A stretch of 37,919 nt of DNA from Candidatus Bathyarchaeota archaeon (GTDB taxonomy: Archaea; Thermoproteota; Bathyarchaeia; Bathyarchaeales; Bathyarchaeaceae): positions 1 through 37,919 of the forward strand of contig JAOUKN010000010.1 in the NCBI GenBank assembly GCA_029882515.1. Reading direction: 5' to 3'. Below the pieces are notes generated by a model. It was not told the origin of the DNA. It ran no database searches and saw only the letters and a program-made list of their open reading frames with translations. Shown here in pieces: positions 33,053 through 37,919 of this stretch. The number at the start of each line of letters is the position of its first letter. The stretch's first letter is position 1. A program made the translations under genes and the position numbers.

Positions 33053-33712
33053 TTATGACTCATGTTTGTGCAATGTGTGAGGTTTTCCCCTATTTTCTAA
33101 TTCACTTTTCAGTAGTTGAGAATCTATTTCGAGTTTGTCCTTATATCCTACATCGTAGAGGGCAGCTGCCGGATGATACGTAGGAATCAAAGAGATCTGA
33201 AAACCAGAAAGCCCGATTTCGTAAACGTTCCCGCGAAATCTTGTAGTATTCCCAGTTTCTAAACCTGCTTTGGAAAAAACATATGAGGTCGAATGTCTGC
33301 CAAGGGTGACAATAATCTTGGGTTTGATGATCTTCATTTGTCGGTCGAGATAAGGTGTGCAAATTTTAACCTCATCAGCTAGAGGGTCACGGTTTTTTGG
33401 AGGTCTACATTTCAAGACGCTTGTAATGAAAACTTCTTGTCGAGTGAGATTAATATCAGATAATAACTTATCAAGAAGTTTGCCGGCGGCGCCCACAAAG
33501 GGTCGGCCTTTGATATCTTCATGATAACCTGGAGCTTCACCGATAAACATCACCAAGGCATTGAGACTACCTTCTCCGGGAACAGTGTTCCGCCTCTGCT
33601 TCCATAAATCGCATTTATGGCAGGCTTTGGCTTCAGTCGCAATGTCTTCCATAAGAGGTTCTTTCAACAGGGTATTTTCACGTTCTCTCGTCAAGTTTAT
33701 CTTCATATTCAT
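33053..33712 (-). CDS. udg: Family 4 uracil-DNA glycosylase (Fe-S)
   Basis: A 219-residue base-excision repair enzyme that removes uracil from DNA. Motif 1 GEAPGYHED contains the water-activating region and motif 2 is TYHPAAALY. FVGAAGKLLDKLL and the Fe-S ligands (CHKC near residue 32, VLKCRPPKNRDP, and the C of KICTPYL) mark family 4. It follows sufS by 9 bases on the same strand, so the Fe-S enzyme and a sulfur donor are probably cotranscribed. Confidence 0.93.
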   Translation of the reverse strand: MNMKINLTRERENTLLKEPLMEDIATEAKACHKCDLWKQRRNTVPGEGSLNALVMFIGEAPGYHEDIKGRPFVGAAGKLLDKLLSDINLTRQEVFITSVLKCRPPKNRDPLADEVKICTPYLDRQMKIIKPKIIVTLGRHSTSYVFSKAGLETGNTTRFRGNVYEIGLSGFQISLIPTYHPAAALYDVGYKDKLEIDSQLLKSELENRGKPHTLHKHES

Positions 33713-33721
33713 GACTTCTGT

Positions 33722-34936
33722 TCATTCAACTAGAGAGTTAATTATCTCTTTCAATGCAGATACAAATTTGTCAATTTCCTCTTCCGTGTTGTAAAAGTAG
33801 GTGGATGCTCTAATGGTTCCTGACTTGTGAAGGAGACCCCTTATGAAGGGAAGCGCACAGTGATGCCCAGAGCGGACCATAATGTTGGCGGAAACGTCTA
33901 ATGCCAAGGCTACATCATGTGGATTTAAGTCCTTTATATTGAAGGCCATAATTCCAATCTTTTGTTCAGGGTCAGGACTATAAACCTCAACATTAGGAAG
34001 GGCCGTCATTTCCTCATACATCAGCGTTGTGAGTTTCCTTTCGTAGCGTTCAATGTTCTTCATTCCAATTTTCTGCAAGTAGTCAATTGCAGCCCCTAGT
34101 CCAATCACGTCTGCTATGGCAGGGGTTCCAGCTTCAAATCTTCTCGGGCTTTTGTCCAGTGTGTAAGAGTCATGCTCTACGTCTGCTATGGCTCCGCCCC
34201 CAATGCACAGCGGTTCAACTTCTTCGCTTAATTCTTTTCGAATGTAAAGGACTCCAGAACCAGTTGGGGCGCACATTTTATGCCCACTGAAGGCAAGGAA
34301 GTCACATCCAATTTTTTGAACATCTACTTTCATGTGTGGAACTGACTGCGCACCGTCAACCAAGACATATGCACCATGTTCATGGGCAATCTTTGTGATC
34401 TCCTCAATAGGTGTAATCACTCCTAAAACATTTGAAACATGTGTCAGAGCCACCAGCTTCGTCTTGTCATCAATAATTTTCTCAAAATCGGTGACATCTA
34501 GAAGTCCTTCTTCAACTGATCCCTTGGGCCTAACAGTCTTCAATTCTATGTCATAATTATTCTTTACACGAAGCCAAACAATGAAATCTGAGTGGTGTTC
34601 AATCAGGGATGTAACGATCTTTTCTCCTTTTTTCCATTTCAAGCCGCTTGCAATGAGATTTATTCCTTCTGTGGTATTTTTGGTCATGATAACTTCGTTT
34701 TCAGATTTTGCATTAATGAAATCTGCGACTTTTGTTCGAGCTCGTTCGTATTCTTCGCTTGCCTTTTGGGAGAGGTGGTGGATGCCTCGCCCTACATTTG
34801 CTCGATAGTGGCAATAAAACTCCAACATTTTCTGAAGAACTGGCTCTGGAGTGAGACTACTTGCGGCGTTGTCTAAGTAAATTATGCCTGTTTTCAAAAT
34901 CGGGAAATCCTTTCTCACTTTTCTTACGTTTAGCAT
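33722..34936 (-). CDS. sufS: SufS-type cysteine desulfurase
   Basis: A 404-residue group II cysteine desulfurase that supplies persulfide sulfur for Fe-S assembly. Unlike the IscS-type gene in this window it keeps the PLP lysine (FLAFSGHKMCAPTGSG) and the catalytic cysteine region MVRSGHHCALPFI. NNTTEGINLIASG-like KNTTEGINLIA and VDGAQSVPHMKVDV are also present. The ATG has GGAG 6 bases upstream. No SufE/SufU is adjacent; a family 4 uracil glycosylase follows by 9 bases. A perfect palindrome in the upstream region is a candidate operator. Confidence 0.96.
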   Translation of the reverse strand: MLNVRKVRKDFPILKTGIIYLDNAASSLTPEPVLQKMLEFYCHYRANVGRGIHHLSQKASEEYERARTKVADFINAKSENEVIMTKNTTEGINLIASGLKWKKGEKIVTSLIEHHSDFIVWLRVKNNYDIELKTVRPKGSVEEGLLDVTDFEKIIDDKTKLVALTHVSNVLGVITPIEEITKIAHEHGAYVLVDGAQSVPHMKVDVQKIGCDFLAFSGHKMCAPTGSGVLYIRKELSEEVEPLCIGGGAIADVEHDSYTLDKSPRRFEAGTPAIADVIGLGAAIDYLQKIGMKNIERYERKLTTLMYEEMTALPNVEVYSPDPEQKIGIMAFNIKDLNPHDVALALDVSANIMVRSGHHCALPFIRGLLHKSGTIRASTYFYNTEEEIDKFVSALKEIINSLVE

Positions 34937-35008
34937 TGGATACTCCTTCCGACTATTCTGAATCGTTGTACTTTGTTAAATTTTGATCTGTTATGTTCTG
35001 TTGTAAGT

Positions 35009-35025
35009 CTATAACAATGTTATAG
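35009..35025. promoter_or_regulatory. Perfect palindrome upstream of sufS
   Basis: CTATAAC AAT GTTATAG is a perfect 7-bp inverted repeat 73 bases before the sufS ATG, just downstream of a reverse-strand TATA candidate. It thus falls near the predicted start site, as expected for a repressor such as an iron or Fe-S regulator. The regulator is unknown. Confidence 0.45.
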
Positions 35026-35031
35026 TTTCCA

Positions 35032-35040
35032 CAATTATAA
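35032..35040 (-). promoter_or_regulatory. TATA-box candidate for sufS-udg
   Basis: TTATAATT on the reverse strand predicts a start near 35008, overlapping the palindrome and giving a leader of about 70 bases. Confidence 0.4.
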
Positions 35041-35273
35041 GTTTCTATATCACAATGAAATATTCTTTTCCAACAACTCACATATCTGTTTCTTTTAGAT
35101 ACAAGACAAACTTCTGCTACGTGTCGAACCCAGAAACCGTCGAAATTGTCGTCTACCATCGTAGGTCACGTATCTTCTCCAGAATAGAATGTCGTTATAT
35201 AGGTTAGAAATGAGTAGTGTTCCGACACATTTTAATACTACATCCACACACCTTACTTCTTGAGCGTGGTAGA

Positions 35274-36725
35274 ATGTCGGATTTTGATGGGAAGAAACCG
35301 CGAAGTAGCAAGGAATTCGCTAGGTTGCTTGCGCTTGCAAAGCGTAGAGAAGTTGAGGTGAAAAAAGCGAGGGGAAGTAGATCGACAAAACCGACAGTTT
35401 CAGGTACAGCAAGAATAATGAACGTGCACCGTGATACGCTTTATAAGTGGATGGCTGAGTTTGGCGTTAATTTTGAAGGTGTGGGTGAAAGGGAGGTGCC
35501 TTCGCCATTGGTGAGAAAGGAGGTTGCTCCTTATACCTACCTTATTGGCGAGGCTTTTATTGGGGAAGGAACTGAGGTGGCTCATGTTGATTTGATAATT
35601 GGTGACAAAGCAGGTCCTGTAGGAGAAGCTTTCGCTAATGGTTTGTCTAATTTGTCTGCGGGACATACTCCACTTCTGGCTGTTATTAGACCCAATCTTC
35701 CTCCTAAACCGCACACCCTTCTAGTTCCAAAGGTCACTGTAAAAAATCTTGAAGATACGGGCAAAATTTTTGGTCCTGCTCAGGCTGCGGTGGCTAAAGC
35801 TGTTGCTGATTCAGTAGAAGAAGGGGTTATCCCTGAAGATAAACTTGAAGAATGGGTGATAATATGTAGTGTCTTTGTTCATCCGGATGCAAAAGATTAT
35901 CGTCGAATATACTCCTACAATTATGGAGCTACAAAACTCGCGCTAACAAGGGCTATGACCAGCTATCCGCCACTGAAGAAGATAATGTTTGACAAGGATC
36001 GTGCGAAGCATCCGATTATGGGGTTCAAGGTGCCTCGGCTGTGGAGACCGCCTTACCTACAAATTGCCTTTGATATTCCAAGCCTAGAGAGAACAAAGAA
36101 GATTATAAGTGGGACACCAAAAAGCGACAGAATCATTTTTGAAGTTGGCACTCCTCTGCTGAAGAAGTATGGAACGAGAGTAATTAGCGAACTTAGAGAA
36201 TTAGCCAAAGATACATTCATAGTGGCTGATCTAAAAACGCTTGACGTAGGAAAAGTAGAAGTTGACTTAGCTTTTGATGAAACTGCGGATGCTGTCGTGG
36301 CCTCCGGATTAGCCGTCAAAGAAACTATTGACAGGTTCATTTATGAAGCACATAGATTTGGAATCTATGCATACGTAGATATGATGAATGTTGCCACTCC
36401 AGTTCAAAAACTTAAAGCACTCGAACGTTTTCCAGATGTCATAATTCTACATCGTGGCATCGACGAGGAACTAACTGGAAAACCCCATTGGGAACTAATT
36501 CGAGAAATGCGACAAGCTTTCATTGACAAAAAATTCTTGGTGGCTGTTGCCGGTGGAATAACTCCAGAAACTGCACCAGATGCCCTCACAAGAGGGGCAG
36601 ATATTATTATCGTTGGAAGGTACATAACACAATCAAGAGACGTCGAACGTTCAGTTAGAGAATTCATAGAGATCACCAGAGGAATGAGAAGAGACATAGA
36701 CTTACTCAGAGAACACATAGAATAA
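35274..36725 (+). CDS. fae-hps: Formaldehyde-activating enzyme/hexulose-6-phosphate synthase with N-terminal HTH
   Basis: A 483-residue three-part protein from ATG 35274 (the track adds 19 residues). Residues 1-85 are an unusual basic extension with a helix-turn-helix (TVSGTARIMNVHRDTLYKWMAEFGVNF, about 41-67). Residues about 86-250 are Fae, which condenses formaldehyde with tetrahydromethanopterin; His104 in VAHVDLIIGDKAGPVGEAF is the catalytic His and LSAGHTPLLAVIRPNLPPKPHTLLVPKVT is the signature. The rest is Hps, an OMPDC-fold barrel (FIVADLKTLD, VAVAGGITPETAPDALTRGADIIIVGRYIT). In archaea Fae-Hps links ribulose-5-phosphate supply with formaldehyde capture. The HTH suggests DNA binding and perhaps self-regulation, which is inference. 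Confidence 0.93.
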   Translation: MSDFDGKKPRSSKEFARLLALAKRREVEVKKARGSRSTKPTVSGTARIMNVHRDTLYKWMAEFGVNFEGVGEREVPSPLVRKEVAPYTYLIGEAFIGEGTEVAHVDLIIGDKAGPVGEAFANGLSNLSAGHTPLLAVIRPNLPPKPHTLLVPKVTVKNLEDTGKIFGPAQAAVAKAVADSVEEGVIPEDKLEEWVIICSVFVHPDAKDYRRIYSYNYGATKLALTRAMTSYPPLKKIMFDKDRAKHPIMGFKVPRLWRPPYLQIAFDIPSLERTKKIISGTPKSDRIIFEVGTPLLKKYGTRVISELRELAKDTFIVADLKTLDVGKVEVDLAFDETADAVVASGLAVKETIDRFIYEAHRFGIYAYVDMMNVATPVQKLKALERFPDVIILHRGIDEELTGKPHWELIREMRQAFIDKKFLVAVAGGITPETAPDALTRGADIIIVGRYITQSRDVERSVREFIEITRGMRRDIDLLREHIE

Positions 36726-36904
36726 CATCCTTCTCTTACATTGTTTGAGGCAACAAGTCGAATAAAGAGTTATGAGACCTGCTGTAAAACTTCGTCTGCA
36801 AGATTCAAAAGGCTCAGAAGCAGAAATTCAAACTAGGGTAAGCTATATTGGAAGCTGATGTGTAAAAAATCCTTCTAGATTTCCCTTGAGCAAGTGATAA
36901 AAAC

Positions 36905-37919
36905 TTGAAAAGACTGAAAATCGCCTTGGTTCTTGTCCTACTGCTTGTAACAATAGAATTCCAGAGTTTTTGCCAAGTGAAAGGCGAGATAGGGGATGTA
37001 AACTTCACTGTTCGGATGACTGTTACTTACTCCAACAAAGGAACACAAACTTGGAACTTCACCGAAGCTGAACAATCGGTTAGTTTGTTTATGAACAATA
37101 CATGGCAGAATGTCCAGTTGTTAAATCATTCGTACTCACCTAAATCTATAAAGAATGATACTGATGGGAATCCGACTGCGGTTTTGCAATTTAAGTCACA
37201 ACTCACTTCAGGAGAGAACTTGAGCTATACTGTAACTTACGATGTTCTCTCTAGACCCCGACTCCTTCCCAGCATATCTGAAGAAGAATCTCAAACTCTC
37301 AACGAGATCCCCAACGAACTAAAAGAAAAATATACCAAAGCAGAAGGACCCTGGCTGACTAATGAAACGGAGCTTCAAGATTTAGCTTATGGCATAGCAG
37401 GAAATGAGACTAACGTTCTTACAATTGTAAAGAACCTTGCTGCTTGGATTGCTAACCAGAGTAACATCCGATATGAGACGCATGAAGTTCCTCTTTATCC
37501 CAATGAAACCTTAAAACGCAAAGAAGGTGATTGTGATGACAAGGCGATTCTACTTGTTACGTTATGTCGTATTTACGGGATTCCATCTTATCTTCAAGTA
37601 GGCTGCATATATAATCCCACATCTCCTCCTCTAAACGACACATATTGGCAAGGTCACGTAACAGTTATCTCAGAACGAATTTCGTGGCACGGATGGGCAA
37701 TTATATACATTCCTCCGTGGGAATGGCTGCCAGTCGACCTTACTTACGTGTTAGGAGGCACATCAGATCCACTTAGTAGAATAAGACAAGCAGCTGTAAC
37801 TTCGCAATGGGTAATTCAATACATGAACTTCACCAAGAGCGATTACGTGGCTTCATCTCGAAGCACAAGGGATTTCCTTCAACAAAATGACTTCTATATT
37901 TATGAAGAAGATGAGATGA
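36905..37919 (+). CDS. Exported transglutaminase-like protein, 3' end outside window
   Basis: An open frame of 338 codons running off the window, absent from the ORF track. TTG 36905 is the only start after an in-frame TGA. The N-terminus is a signal peptide or anchor (LKIALVLVLLLVTIEFQSFCQVKG). A beta-rich domain with many N-glycosylation-like NxT/S sites follows. Residues about 205-280 form a transglutaminase-like fold: catalytic Cys in RKEGDCDDKAILLVTLCR, His in SWHGWAIIYIPP and Asp in WLPVDLTYV. In archaea such proteins are thought to be cell-surface peptidases or cross-linkers. Function unknown. Confidence 0.8.
   Translation, partial: MKRLKIALVLVLLLVTIEFQSFCQVKGEIGDVNFTVRMTVTYSNKGTQTWNFTEAEQSVSLFMNNTWQNVQLLNHSYSPKSIKNDTDGNPTAVLQFKSQLTSGENLSYTVTYDVLSRPRLLPSISEEESQTLNEIPNELKEKYTKAEGPWLTNETELQDLAYGIAGNETNVLTIVKNLAAWIANQSNIRYETHEVPLYPNETLKRKEGDCDDKAILLVTLCRIYGIPSYLQVGCIYNPTSPPLNDTYWQGHVTVISERISWHGWAIIYIPPWEWLPVDLTYVLGGTSDPLSRIRQAAVTSQWVIQYMNFTKSDYVASSRSTRDFLQQNDFYIYEEDEM

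Larger units (their letters stand above)
34937..35273. other. 337-base divergent promoter region of sufS and the Fae-Hps gene
   Basis: It contains the sufS palindrome and TATA candidate on the left. On the right are two TATA candidates for the Fae-Hps gene: GTTATATAG near 35192-35200 and TTTAATA near 35231-35237. The latter would place the start about 12 bases before ATG 35274. The reverse-strand 68-residue ORF here is probably chance. Confidence 0.45.

Noticed and set aside
34953-35159. Reverse-strand 68-residue ORF upstream of sufS
   Set aside because: It has no binding site, odd Cys- and Asn-rich composition, and covers the sufS promoter and palindrome.
35101-35170. Possible tRNA (GTCGAACCC-like stretch)
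   Set aside because: No acceptor or anticodon stem can be folded around it.
1-37919. CRISPR arrays, insertion sequences, rRNA genes
   Set aside because: No regularly spaced repeats, transposase genes or rRNA-like sequence were seen on either strand.

Overview
The window looks like a chromosomal segment of an archaeon. I base this on archaeal RNA polymerase subunits, aIF2-gamma, S6e, L30e, Spt4, a NusA made only of KH domains, FAU-1, a GTP-dependent dephospho-CoA kinase, TATA-like promoters, and mixed Shine-Dalgarno and near-leaderless starts. Largest subunit A is a single 1274-residue gene (A' and A'' unsplit) and B is unsplit. With the Bathyarchaeia-like flavour of many proteins, this points to the TACK group, most likely Bathyarchaeia. 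That placement is inference. Genes are dense and mostly housekeeping. TTG starts are common. No rRNA, tRNA, CRISPR array or intact mobile element was seen.

Left part (1-10.5 kb): a tyrosine recombinase tail is cut by the window edge. It is followed by a leader with a 45-codon ORF, then rpoB-rpoA-rpl30e-nusA, which ends in a stem-loop. Directly downstream lies a sulfur/Fe-S operon: tusA, an IscS-type protein in which the PLP lysine is replaced by Asp, iscU, and a 59-residue Cys-rich protein missed by the ORF track. Usual neighbours rpoH, rps12 and rps7 are absent.

Middle (10.5-24.6 kb): a SPOUT methyltransferase and a PGI/PMI-type sugar isomerase are transcribed divergently. Next comes the reverse-strand cluster rps6e-aIF2gamma-PIN-rpoE1-spt4-DPCK, an overlapping wHTH regulator/partner pair with a palindromic operator candidate, FAU-1 and rtcA (RNA metabolism), a conserved small protein, surE, an FmdA-type amidase, a small ORF interrupted by an amber codon, and an old-yellow-enzyme oxidoreductase.

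Right part (24.3-37.9 kb): acylphosphatase, an M20 deacylase/peptidase, a cluster of small and partly decaying genes (26.2-28.1 kb, including a probable frameshifted gene), an arcadin-1-like protein, EVE-guaA(B), a CopG-type regulator, pyrF, a CARDB surface protein, canonical SufS with a family-4 uracil-DNA glycosylase, a Fae-Hps fusion carrying an extra N-terminal HTH, and an exported transglutaminase-like protein cut by the window end.

The most interesting items are the lysine-less IscS in a TusA-IscU-zinc-ribbon operon (with a canonical SufS elsewhere in the window), the HTH-Fae-Hps fusion, the operator-like palindromes upstream of the wHTH pair and sufS, and several small genes or gene remnants absent from the ORF track.
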